64,000 bases of DNA from the NCBI GenBank assembly GCA_934045075.1, contig OW203751.1:1499822-1563821 (forward strand), given 5' to 3'. The translations under genes and the position numbers were made by a program. The notes below the pieces were generated by a model that ran no database searches, had not been told where the DNA came from, and saw nothing but the letters and a program-made list of their open reading frames with translations. Shown here in pieces: positions 12,427-26,100 of the stretch. How positions within the stretch are numbered: position 1 is the first letter of the stretch; every line of letters starts with the position of its first letter. The DNA is from Yponomeuta sedellus (Eukaryota > Arthropoda > Insecta > Lepidoptera > Yponomeutidae).

Positions 12427-13805
12427 CCACACACCCTGTGTGTGTGAGAGAGAGAGAGAGAGAGGGAGAATGTGTGAGTGTGAGCGAGCAATTGCACAAT
12501 AATTGTACAATTGCTCGCTTTAAAACCGAACAACTTGAAACATTGTACCTACATCAAGAAATTATCCAGGTAAAAATCGTCATTGACTGGGTTCCATGAG
12601 CAAGGTATAGAGGCTCCATTCCACTAGGGAACCAAGTTCGGATTGGTGGAGGCTTGCAAGACGGCTGGTCTTACTGTCAGAAGTTTTCAAGCCGCCCTAA
12701 GCCTCTGACATGGCTTAACGCCTGCCAGCTATCGACGGCAGCCGACACCTACTGCTTAGCGTCCCTCACATCCCGAATTTCTCTGGCAGGTCAAGGTCAG
12801 GTCCTGACCCAGGGCCAGGGCTCCGGCATCCGGCAGGGCGGAGGCCTCGCTGTCTCACAGGGCACAGGATTTGGCGTCGAGAATGAGTACAGCGAATCGG
12901 TGCAGCGGGTCTTCCTACAGCGATACAGCGCTGGTGGACAGTGCGGTCAGCTTAATGTGAGTCTATAAATTTGATTTGATTACCGTTACCGTTATCAACC
13001 CTTATATGTCCCCACTGCCGGGGCACGGGTCTCTTCCTGTATCGCAGGAAGGTTAGGCCATACTCCACCACGGGGGCCAAGTCCAGGTTGGTGGAGGATT
13101 GTAAGACAGTGGCGGGTCTTACTGTCAGAAGTTATCAAGCCGCTCATAAGGCCTCTAACATGGCTTAACGACTGCCATTACATGACAGCCGGCACCAACG
13201 GCTTAACGTGCCTTGCGAAGCTTAGATTAGAACTCTATTCTACACACCAGAAAACAAAATACATGAAAAGGCTTACATATCTAACTATTGCCGTATACAA
13301 TTGGCGGTCTTAACGCTAAAAGCGAGGTAGGTAGGTGTAGATGAAGTTGGAAGAGTATGTACATAAACTGACTTATAACTACTTCACGTACACCTACCTA
13401 CCTACCCTCTTCATCTTTCAGTTCTATCCATCCCAAGGTTATCTGGAAGAGATCGCTTTTAGCGTTAAGACCGCAGCCCTTAAAGACTGAATCTTGAGAT
13501 ACGGAGCCGAGACGTGTACACCCACGGTTCTACTAGTCCACCATTTTAAAGTCGCTCAGCGAGCCATGGAGAGAGCTATGCCAATAAAAATAAATTTAGA
13601 AGAAGTGCGGAAAGCAAAGTCCTTAAGTCCTCACTACCTAGCTGAAGACGTGTAATGCAAGTAATTTTTTGAAAATCTTTGAAAGCAGAATTACTAACTT
13701 TTAAAAATAACATAAAGTCTTCTTTCAGCGAAATACCCTAATACGATATTTAAGGTGATTTCCCTTCATGGCCCATAACTTTGGGACGCCCTGTATATAA
13801 TAATA

Positions 13806-13861
<56 letters not shown>

Positions 13862-16800
13862 AATTCTACATTTATTTTTACTAGCATAGCTCTCTCCATA
13901 GCTCGCTGAGCGACTCAAGGTTTTTAGTCTTTAGGGGCTGCGGTAAAGGTGACTGCCCAGAAATAGTAGTTACTAAAGAAACTTTTAGGGAGAGCGGGTG
14001 ATCGTGCTCTTCCTCTATAAAGGGAAATTTCCAGCCAGGCAGATCGTTTGCCTGGGGACGGCCGGTCTGACTGTTGTTAGTCGGACGTTATATTAATGAC
14101 TAGCTTTTGCCCGCGACTCCGTCCGCGTGGACTTTAGTTATTCAGCAAAATTATGCAACCCCGTCCACTCCCTTAAGGGTTAAATTTAGAAAAACTGCGA
14201 AACACGTGTTCAATCACTTGTGTTAAAGAGTAAAGAAAATTAGACAACATTTTTTACACTTCCCATACAAATTTTTGCAACCCTTTTCGCCCCCTTAGGG
14301 GTTGTATTTCAAAAAATCCGTCTTATTCCTTGCCTACAATATATACAGACCCTCTGTGCAAAATTTCATATTCCTAGGTCCAACGGCTTGGGCTGGGCCA
14401 AGCTATGTAGATTGCAATTTATATAGATATATATGTCATGTGAAACACTTTGATTGCGCGATGCAGAAACGTTGGAGTTTGTAGTGCGCGCGCAAAGTTG
14501 ACATGTGCTCCCCACTAATAAACATCCCACTGCAGGGCACAGGCCTTCTCTGAGAGAGTATGGGCTTAGTTACAGCGCGTGCCCACCGCGGCGTGGCAAT
14601 TTCATGCGCTGAAATATTTGAACATCCCATACACTCAGGTGTCCTCACGATGTTTTCCATCACCGTTAGCGAGTGGTATTGTAGTGGTATATTATAACTT
14701 CACAAACGTATAAAGTCTGTTAGCTTTTAGAATATACCACGGGCTCTAGAGTAGGCTTCGGTTTTCGCAAATTTTCGCCGCTTTTCGTACTGATGATCGA
14801 GTTCCGATTTCAAAATTTAGGGCAAGATAAATAGTCGTTGCTTAGCCCAAGTCCGTACTCAAGCTTCCCTAAGTATTACTTCAGGCTAACATAGCTAAGT
14901 ATCAAAGTTGACGTTTGCTTAGCTAAGCATGTTCTTAGGCCAATGCTAAGAATTAGTCCGGGTTTAGCGACTTAGAGAGTGCCAAAGTACTGTCTATGAT
15001 AGACAAATCGATTCTTAAGCAAGTGCTTTCGCTAAGACTCGTTCTTAGAAGCGACTATTTATCTTGCCCTTAGTGTCATATTAGTTCCGACTATTCTATT
15101 ACACGAATATATCCGATTCTATCCGATAGTAGCCGAGGTATATTCTAAAAGCTAACACACTATACGTAATTAAAAAAACAAAGTACAAAAATGTAGAAAC
15201 ATACGAAGACTGATTGGATATTATGACTTAAATGTCAGTCACCACTTATATTTTAAAGCTAAAACTTATGTAAATTAGAGCTATAAAATCATATTCATTT
15301 CAAAATGGGCGGTCGCTCATATTTGTGCTGTGATAAACATTCTTGATTAAAATCTAAAATTCAAAATTGATTCATTATTGAAGTGACATGAACGTCTTAC
15401 GTAACAAAAGCGGCCCCTCTCTCAATCTTTGCCACTTCTGTACATTTTCCACCAGCCAACCCGCAGGAGGTATCCTGCGGGTTGGCTGGTGGAAAATGCA
15501 ATTAGAATTAAGTCCTCCTTTTGTGCATTATCTTCTGTGCAATAAAGAATTAACAAGAATAGGTGGGTCGTGTATAAAACATTTTATGTACAACTAGCTG
15601 ACCCAGCGAGCTTCGCACCGCCTAACAGTCGATTCTTTATTTTTTTTTTCTCTCCGTAAGCACCATCCTCGTACTTCAAGGAATATTCTACAAAAAATAA
15701 TTAGCGAAATCGGTTCAGCTGCTCTCGAGATTTGCGCTTACCAACACATTCAGTGATTCATTTTTATATTATAGATAGATAAAAAACACTTAATGAACGT
15801 AAAAGCTGTTAGTTTCACAATTATGTGGAGGAGAAGCTAACAACGAAACTCCACATTCGTTCTGGCTTAACCTCATTCTTTGGCGAAATGTCACCGAATC
15901 ATCATCATCAACCCATTACGTCCCCACCGCGGGGTACGGGTCTCTTCCCTAGGCATACTCCACCACGGGGGCCAAGTCCGGATTGGTGGAGGCTTGCAAG
16001 ACTAATGGCTGGTTTTACTGTCAGAAGTTTTCAAGCCAAGGCCTCTGACTTGGCTTAACGACTGCCATCTATCGAGGGCAGCCGGCAACTACCGCCACTA
16101 GCGTTAGTCATAGACGACGCCCTATTTTACTTAAACTTCCTGATCGCTTAAGATCACTCAGGCAGCCGGGGCTACGAGCGCATCAAAAAAAAAATCACAC
16201 AAATCGAATGGTGAAATCTCAAACGGATTTCCAAAGAAATATTTTCATAGAGAATGTGGTTTCAAACTGTTGCAAACGTGGGATCCGGTCCTCAAGAAGT
16301 GTTCGAGTGGAAAAAAGTCGCATGGCTTATCGTCCGACATTGTCAGTGTATTGTGTCGCAACCCTGATAGTGCTTTGTGATGGCTGATTGAGGGTAGTCT
16401 GAAACCTTGTCAACCGAAGATGCGAACGAGTGCCAGCCATCAGTCTTCTCGTGACCACGATGACTGTAACGTCGTCGAAACGTCGAGGTAAAATAGCAAT
16501 AAATTACTACGCGATTAAGCCCCGAAAATATTCTTACTAAATATTTTCTAACATTGACCCACTGAGGACTCCCATGGCGTTCAAGAAAACACCGTCTTTA
16601 TCCAAAAGCGTCTAATTCTAGGGCACATTGCGTCACAACGAACTATTAATTCACAAGACGACGTCTCTTTTGAATATTATTACGCCAGTGTGAAGTATTT
16701 GCTAACGCCGGGTACACACCAGCTAATCGCGACCGCAAGTCGGGTGCCCTTACCAAATATGTATCACCAATAGGCGTCATGAAAGATTTTTATAGAATAG

Positions 16801-17056
16801 AATAGAAAACGTTTATTTGGTACCAGAATCAAATCATAAACAATAATGTTTTAGAGTGTAAATAAGACATGGCACCAAAATGGCCGCCGCTCAGCAAATG
16901 CCATGATCGTTGCAGACTATGGCGCTGATTTTCAGCGGTCGCCAAAATATATAATAATAATAATAATAATCACACACAATAATAATAATTCAATTCATAG
17001 ACAATTTTTATAACACTTTTAATAAAACTAACACTGGATGGGTCCCGAAATAATAG

Positions 17057-17104
<48 letters not shown>

Positions 17105-20100
17105 TAAATCCTCTTCCTTAATAACATAACAACAACATAACAATTACATACAGGCACATACAGCCTGTTAGCTTTTAGAATATACCTCGGGCTCTAGAGT
17201 AGGCTTCGGTTTTCGCCGAAAGCACACGAGTGTAATACTACTTCCTGCTCTGTATAAAACTTTTCTTCACTATTTTCAAAAGTTAAAGTTAACTGTCATA
17301 TTAGTTCCGATATTTCTATTACACGAATATATCCGATTCTATCCGATAGTAGCCGAGGTGTATTCTAAAAGTTAACAGGCTGCAATGTTGCTGGCCCCTC
17401 ACTAGGATACCCTCTGTGTCGTGGGAACCAGAAACAGCGACATCAATAACATGTAAACATCCAAGACCTGGGGTTTTTTTTTTGTCTCCAGACGGGGTAT
17501 GAACCCGGGACCTCTCACATTGTAGGCAGATATGGGGACACATTTATATTTACCAAAAATCCTATATTTCAGTAATAAACAAAAATTTTACGAAGGTTTA
17601 AGCCATTTTTCTTAAATTATTTTAAATCTGTGGGAAAACAGCTCGCAGTGTTATGGCGTCGAATCTGACGTCACGCTATGGTAAAATAAACAACGTAATC
17701 ATAATAAAGCACGGGTGAAGTTTACTAACCGTGACGTCACGCGGTGTGATGAGTGTTTCAGTCAAAGGGATTGAAAGCAGTATTATAATATTTTATTTTA
17801 TTAAAAATATTCGTAATCTATTTTAGTTTGTATCAGGTCTTGGATGTTATCTATGTAATTATAGTGTTAAACCTATCGTCGAGTTAGCACCTGTAACAGA
17901 ATTCATTTAGTTGAATTTAGTATAGGGCTAACGAGATCTCTGTAATATGTCCATGGATATTTATTTAAACACAAAGAATGGCGCGTGACGAGTACATCAT
18001 CGCCAACAAGGCAGTCGATCATAACGTCACAAACGGATAACACCGACTTTCTTGGCAAAATGTTATGTCATTGTCAGTCTGACAGATGCCTTTTAACTCT
18101 TGACACGAGATAAACAAATACACAAACTAAATGCAGTCATCACGACAGACGTGAGTTTAATCTTCGCCGTTATCTGCTAACTGTACAGTCGCCAACTAAT
18201 CTCACTTTAGAGTTTCGTTGTATAACTGTCACACAGACAATAACAACTTAATTTTGGTGGTGGCATTTTTCCGAGCGTTTCCGTGCTTCGCATGGCTCGT
18301 AAAGCCGTTGGTGCCGGCTGTCATGTAATGGCAGTCGTTAAGCCATGTCAGAGGCCTTATGGGCGGCATGATAACCTCTGCCAGTAAGGCCCGCCACTGT
18401 CTTACAATCCTCCACCAAACCGGACTCGGCCCCGTGGTGGAGTATAGAATAACCTTCCTGCGATGCAGGTAGAGACCCGTGCCCCAGCAGTGGGGACGTA
18501 CAGTATAACTAAAAACTTTGGCCGTTGCATCTATGTAGTGAGATGATCTATACAACATCCAGTGGAACTTTCACTCACACTACATGGATCAAGGGGCCGC
18601 TTGCACATTGTTTTAGATGGATTAGGCTTGCCAGCACCTATACCATCCTCACAGCTTAGTCGGCTATATTGGTAGCAATACCACACGCTAACTGTGAAGA
18701 AAGACATACTGAGGAAACCCGCTGTTTAATTGACTCCACGCGTATCGATACCAGTAGCATCATTGTAGCAAAAATTGTTCATTCTGTCCAAGATACCAAG
18801 GTCATGAAAACGCGGCTTTAGCACTTTTGTAGAAATGAAGTAAGGCTCCCTCCAGTGGGAATCGAAGTCACGACCTCTGTTGCGGTGGTCAAGCTTGGTA
18901 AGCGCATGGGTTAGTGCATTAAAAGAATATTATAGAGAACTTATGTTAACAGAAATACGTAATACACAGAATATTGTAAAGAGGTTCGAAATTTCACTGA
19001 TGCCGGTGAGTCACCCATTGGCTCAGTTGGAAAGAGCGCTGGCACGGGTAGCCAGAGGTCACGGGTTCGAATCCCGGCATGGGTAGAATTTTTAGCCTCT
19101 AAATAGGTTTTTAAAATTTGTAGCACGCTTTAATGCATTAAAAAGAATATAATTAACAGAAATATGTATACAAATCAGAATAAACACTTTTTCTTTCATC
19201 TGCTGTTAGAAAATGCTTATAGGCAGTAAGTTGGCCGCATTGTACGATTTTATTTTTAAAATTTAAGTGTAATAAAAGTATTAATTATTATATGCATGTC
19301 GATAGATGGCATTCGTTAAGCCAAGTCAGAGGCCTTATGGGGGGCTTCAAACTTCTGACAGTGAGACCAGCCACTAGTCTTGCAAGCCTCCACCAATCCG
19401 GACTTGGCCCCCGTGGTGGAGTATGGCCTATACCTTCCTCAGGGAAGAGACCCGTTCCCCTCGGTGGGGACATAATGGGTCGATGATGATGATGAATAAT
19501 AATAAAAATAGGTATTGCAACTATGTAAATACACGTAACTTAAAATGAAAAATGCCCATAATCCCCACGCTGTTCATGCGGGTTGGGATCGCAGTTTGTT
19601 AGAATTGTACTGCAGGGAGCGCTGCTGCCCACCCTCCGGTTTGTGTTCCTTAGTCGCCTTTTACGACACCCGCGGGCAGAATTTATGTTGGTGCTATTCT
19701 CTAGGCCGACACCACACAGCAACTGCCACACAGAACTGAACCCTATTGTCTTATAAATAAAGGCATTTTTCCATGCAACTGTACCTCGAAGCTCGACATG
19801 AAAGCTTGTCTGTTCGGACAAATTGACAATACATTACGTTGGACAACGAAAGAGGCCAATGGGTCGTTGTGACCTTAACTCTTTACCAGTTCGCTTAGCT
19901 ATGGATTTGTTTATCCGAATTAAACGTATAACAAAAATAAAAATAGTATAATCATGTGGGTACAGTGATATCGTTCCGATGTAAGACCTAACTGCAAAGT
20001 AGGTAGCCGGGGCTGTAAGTGATGCAATTTGCTTAAGCCAGATGTCGCTGCCTGTACGTAATACAGAGAATAGTGTAAAGAGGTTCGAAATTTCACTGAT

Positions 20101-23100
20101 GCCGTGAGTCGCCCATTGGCTCAATTGGTAGAGCGCTGGCACGGATAGCCAGAGGTTGCGGGTTCGAATCCCGGCATGGGTGAAATTTTTAGCCTCTAAA
20201 TAGGTTTTTAAACGTATAATAATAATAATAATAAATTAGCATGCTCGAGAAATGGTCGTCTCTATACAAAGAGGTCCATAATATTTCTCTGCTCTGTGGT
20301 GTCGGCCTAGATAATAGCAGCAGCCCAATTCTTCCCGCGGGTGTTGTAAAAGGCGACTAAGGGACTCAAACCGGAGGGTGGGCAACAGCGCCCCCTGCAG
20401 TACAATTCTACCAAACTGCGATCCCCAACCCGCATGCCCAGCGTGGGGATAATGGGCATTACCCCCTATGCTAGCACAACGTGGCGCTCATTAGGGGAGG
20501 GCTATGTCCAGCAGAGGACTAGTAGAGCCTGAGGACGGACGGATTTATTTAATGCATTCCAATTGGGAAATTTGAATGCATCCCTTTGCCCAGCAGTGGG
20601 GCACAGCCATGGCTAATTAAAAAAAAATCCAATATACTTGGAATACTTTGATTCCAATCACTCGCTTCGACTAGGCACGTTAAGCCGTTGGTGACGGCTA
20701 TCGTGTAACGGCAGTCATAAGCCATATCAGAGGCCCCATATTCTTGAATCCTGTGATAGCAACTTCTGACAGTAAGGCCCACCACCGTCTTAAACAATCC
20801 TCCACCAACCAGGACTTGGCCCTCGTGGTGGAGTATGGCCTAACCTTCCTGCGATGCAGGAAAACAACGGTGCCCCAGCAGTGGGGACATACAAGGGTTG
20901 ATATCGATCGAATCATGCAAAGGTCGGGGGTTTTTACCAGACAGGGGCATAGATAGCTTGATAGATAGACCACACTATATCAAATAACATCACACCAATA
21001 TTATAAAAGCGAAAGTTTGTGAGTGTGTATATTTGTTACTACTTCGAGTCTAAACGGCTAGATTGGCCTGAAAACGGCGATTTTAATAAAATTTGGTATA
21101 GTAAAGTAAGGCAAAGCAAAGCAAAGCAAAGCAAAGCAAAGCAAAGCAAAGCAAAGCATAGCAAAGCAAAGCAAAGCAAAGCAAAGCAAAGCAAAGCAAA
21201 GCAAAGCAAAGCAAAGCAAAGCAAAGCAAAGCAAAGCAAAGCAAAGCAAAGCAAAGCAAAGCAAAGCAAAGCAAAGCAAAGCAAAGCAAAGCAAAGCAAA
21301 GCAAAGCAAAGCAAAGCAAAGCAAAGCAAAGCAAAGCAAAGCAAAGCAAAGCAAAGCAAAGCAAAGCAAAGCAAAGCAAAGCAAAGCAAAGCAAAGCAAA
21401 GCAAAGCAAAGCAAAGCAAAGCAAAGCAAAGCAAAGCAAAGCAAAGCAAAGCATAGCATAGCAAAGCAAAGCAAAGCAAAGCAAAGCAAAGCAAAGCAAA
21501 GCAAAGCAAAGCAAAGCAAAGCATAGCAAAGCAAAGCAAAGCAAAGCAAAGCAAAGCAAAGCAAAGCAAAGCAAAGCAAAGCAAAGCAAAGCAAAGCAAA
21601 GCAAAGCAAAGCAAAGCAAAGCAAAGCAAAGCAAAGCAAAGCAAAGCAAAGCAAAGCAAAGCAAAGCAAAGCAAAGCAAAGCAAAGCAAAGCAAAGCAAA
21701 GCAAAGCAAAGCAAAGCAAAGCAAAGCAAAGCAAAGCAAAGCAAAGCAAAGCAAAGCAAAGCAAAGCAAAGCAAAGCAAAGCAAAGCAAAGCAAAGCAAA
21801 GCAAAGCAAAGTAAAAATTATTTATTTAGTAAAAGGTAATTGGCAGTGTACTACAGTGTCTGGTGGGCCCCACACTAGGTAAATCGTGGTCGCCCGTTTG
21901 TGAATTTCTAGTAGTAGAAAGTGCCACTGAGGCAGGAAGGGAGTTGCACAAAAATTTAGATTATATTTTATTATTAAATAGGTTTTTAAATTTGTCCTTA
22001 GCACGGGTTAGTGCATTAAAAATAAAAATAGTATAACAGAGAATATTGTAAAGAGGTTCGAAATTTCACTGATGCCGGTGAATAATAGGTACCTCCTTAA
22101 ATTGAACCCACTTTTAACTATGAAATGTCAGTTAGAACCCTGTTATCTTTGTTACAATCGTAGCCAAAGACCTTAAACACATTGACCCATAACACTTACA
22201 GCCGCCAAAGTATTGGGCCAAGATTAGCTCCAACGCTTGGCGCCAATAACTGGTTAATAAGTCACGAGTAATTTTTCATTGGACAGTCGAGAGGTTACGC
22301 AAACATCCACTGGCATGATATTACGCATTCGGTTATATTGCGAGAAACAGAAATGACATGTTTGTTTGTTATTATTATAGTTCTTCTTCAGGCTATATTA
22401 GTCCACTGCTGGACATAGCCCTTCCCTAATGAGCACCACAGCGCCCTGTCTTTGGCTTGCCGCATCCAACAACTGCCAGCAGTTTTTCACAGATCGTCAT
22501 CCCACCTGGTCGAAGGGCGTCCTACACTACGTTTTCCGTTTTCATTTTCGTCTCCACTCAAGGAAACGTTTACTCCAACGGTTCTTTCCTTCGCGCTACA
22601 GTGGGCTATATAGCCCACTGCCACTTCAGCTCGCTAATTCTCTTAGCTATGTCGATAACTTTGGTTCTCTGTGGGATGCATTCGTTACGAATCGTATCCT
22701 TTAGAGAAACTCCGAGCATAGCTCTCTCCATAGCTCGCTGAGCGACTTTGAACTGGTGGACCCTTTCGTGAGTGTCCATGTCTCGGCTCCGTAGGTCATG
22801 ACAGGTAGGACGCACTGATTGAAAACTTTCGTTTTCAAACATTGCGGTATGGATGACGAGAAGACTCGGCGTAGTTTCCCAAACGCTGCCGAGCCCAGCT
22901 GGATGTTATTATTATTGTTCTTATATTTGATTCAATTGTTGTATGTCCCCACTGCAGGGGCACAGGTCTCTTCCTGTATCGTACTTATATTAAAATACAT
23001 TAAAATCCGCTATGCCACTTAAAGTAAATCGTGAATGAAAAGGGAAGACGCTTGATAATGTATGGAATCAGGCGTTACATTGCGGGAATCCATAGCATTA

Positions 23101-26100
23101 AAATGTGAAAATTACTTTGATAAATTCCGCTAAAAATCCCACAAGCACCATGCGGTTAGTTAATGCAAACTTTTTCAAGCAGAAACAAGACACGAACACA
23201 CCACCAACGACACGCTAAAAACCTATTTGCAGGCTGTACGTAATACAGAGAGTATTGTTAAGAGGTTCGAAATTTCACTGATCCCGGTGAGTCGCCCATT
23301 GGCTCAGTTGGAAGAGCGCTGGCACGGATAGCCAGAGGTCGCGGGTTCAAATCCCGGCATGGGTGGAATTTTTAGCCTCTAAATGGGTTTTTAAAACATA
23401 CTCCTGTAATATCCTCAGCCTGACCTCGTCTTTCTCTCCCAGGGTCAGAAACCGTACGGCAACCGCAACGAGCTGGAGGTGGACTTCGCCGAGATCCCCT
23501 GGCAAGCGATGGTGCTGCTGCAGACCAACCGCAGCCTGCTGTGCGGAGGAGTCATCACCAGGCCTGACGTGGTCATCACCACGGCCAGCTGCGTTAATGG
23601 GTTTGTAGCTTCCTTGCCATTTTTACGCCTCTGGGGCATCCAAGAGTAAGAGCTCCAATACACAACAGTGCAAAAATAAAGCCTCATGATTTTATTGCTT
23701 TTTCGAGACAACGGACACGTATTTTTCTTTGATCTAATTTCTTTGGAAATAATAGTTATTTTTAAGTTATGTAGTTGATTTTCAGAACCGGAAGTGACGT
23801 AGGCTATAAGGTAACATAAAATATAATTTTACCTCTACTTTACTTTACTGGAAAAAAAACTTGTCATTGCAACGATTCGATTCGACACACCACAGACTAA
23901 AAGTTGTTAACAATTGACATTTAACTTTTTTTTTGGGTGACAAAGGCAAAGAAATGAAATAAAATGAAATGAAAAGGTTTTATTCAAAGTAGCGCAGAAG
24001 CTGCGTCTTAATGAACGTTACAATTCAAACTAGGTGTCCATTTCAAAATCTAGATCATTTTGGAGAAAAAATGGACAAAAAAACTCCAAACTTAGTCTTT
24101 TCAAAGTCCTTAATTAACATAGTTTACATAATTATTATAAACATAGAACTCATACATTGTACTGGCTATAATTCCAGACCTCATTGTCATCTAGATACCA
24201 CGCTGTAGAGCCGCTGTGCCTGTTTTTCTATTTTATTTTATAATTTCAGAAATTAAAGTACAGAAAAATCTTATTTTTCTTGTATTCCTTAAAGCTTAGT
24301 ATCCAAATGGTTTTTTTTTATTTCAGCTTCATGTTTTTTTTTGCCATTAAAACGCTGAATTCAGATCTCTTCTTCCCCTAGTTCTTGCTAACCTTCCAGG
24401 CTATATTATTAGAGCCATCTTTCTAAAGCGCATGCCACACTACTATTTTTGCTCTAGGCCATCCTCGTCCAGCTGTTAGTTTCAAAGGATACTTTATAGA
24501 GACCTTTAGATAGTCAGTCCAGCGAACCAGCACGCCACGCGTCTGCCAAGTCTCTTACATGTCAATTCAAAAACCTATTTAGAGGCTAAAAATTCCGCCC
24601 ATGCCTGGACTCGAATCAGCCAGCCAGCCAGCGCTCTCCCAACTGAGCTATTGGGCAAGTGCTGGCATCAGCGAAATTTCGAACCTCTTTACAATAAATA
24701 CTCTCTGTATTATTTACAGAGGTTCGAAATTTCGCTGATGCCGGCACTTGCACATTAGCTGAGTTAGGAGAGCGCTGGCACGGCTAGCCAGAGATCGCAA
24801 GTTCGCGTCCCGGCATGGGGAGGAATTCTTAGCCTCTAAATACATTTATAAAATTGTCCTCAGCACGGGTTTGTGCAACAAAAAGAATATAATCATGACG
24901 ACCTCTGTGGCGCAGCGGTAGCGCATCTGCCTGCCATGCGAGAGGTCCCGGGTTCGATCCCCGGCTGGGGACAAAAAAAAAACCCCAGGTCTTGGATGTT
25001 TACATGTTTGGCTTCTGGTTACCACGACACAGGGTATCCTAGTGTGGGGCCAGAGGCAATGTATGTGCCAGTATGTAAATGCTATGCTATGCTGAATAGT
25101 AACCACAAACCTTTCCTTAACAGCCTGCAAGCCAAAAACGTGCTGATCAAGGGCGGCGAATGGAAACTAGGCATCGACGACGAGCCGCTGCCGTTCCAGA
25201 TCGTCCAGGTCAAGAACATCCTCCGTCATCCTTTCTACAAGAGGGGTCTATACCAATACGACGTCGCTATCCTGGTCTTGAACGAGAACCTGAGACTGGC
25301 CAAGAACATCTACCCGATATGCCTTCCTGGTGCCCAGGACACGCTGGGTGGATTCTACAACGGAGCTGGAGAATGCTTGGTGACTGGATGGGGCCGACAG
25401 GTGTTGCAAGGTCAGTGGAGTTTTTTATTATTAATTATTGGGGTGTGGGCCCAGAGAGGTGGGCAAAACTCGGATGACGGATACCGCAAACGTGGCCGAC
25501 CGAAGCGGAGAAGGCGGGACCTCACAACCTTTTTGCCAGGCTGGCAGGAGGTGGCCATGAACATGGAGGAGTGGAAGACAAAAGGGGAGGCCTTTGCCCA
25601 GCAGTGGGTATCTCGATTACCCAATACTAGCCGCACCGACAGACTTCGTTCCGTCGAGGACAGATATTTTAATTTACTCTGTGGTTCGAGTGCGAAGGGA
25701 GAAGTGTTGTTTTTACTACTTTACTAGCGATTTTTACGTTTTTCTCTCCCTAAGAACCTTTCCTGTGCTTTAAAGAAATTATGAAAAATAAAATAGTAAG
25801 AATAGTAAGTTCCTGAGCTTCGGGTTTAGTAACACATTTATTTATATAGATATAGTTTGTTTCGGAATAAATCCTTCGTTCACAGCCATTATTATAATAG
25901 AAAAAAATCCAGTTTTTTTTTATTTACCGAAAAAGTCAGGGAGGAGAACAAGTGGTTGCATATGACAAACACATCATATGGAATCAGCGTGTTCCAGGTA
26001 TAGCGTAGGATTTAAAAAATAACCCTGTATACTCGTAGTAGAATTAAAATGAAGCGCGTATGACACACTTCTATTTTTTGTTGAAATCTTTCACTCACGT

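Noticed and set aside
21039..21809. Long ORFs on both strands over the AAGCA array
   Set aside because: A 5-base unit lacking stops is open in three frames of each strand; the peptides are pure pentapeptide repeats.
24873..25727. Single 284-codon ORF over the exon at 25124
   Set aside because: It fuses SINE sequence, the true exon and a LINE remnant; splice sites at 25124 and 25410 fit the phases of neighbouring exons.
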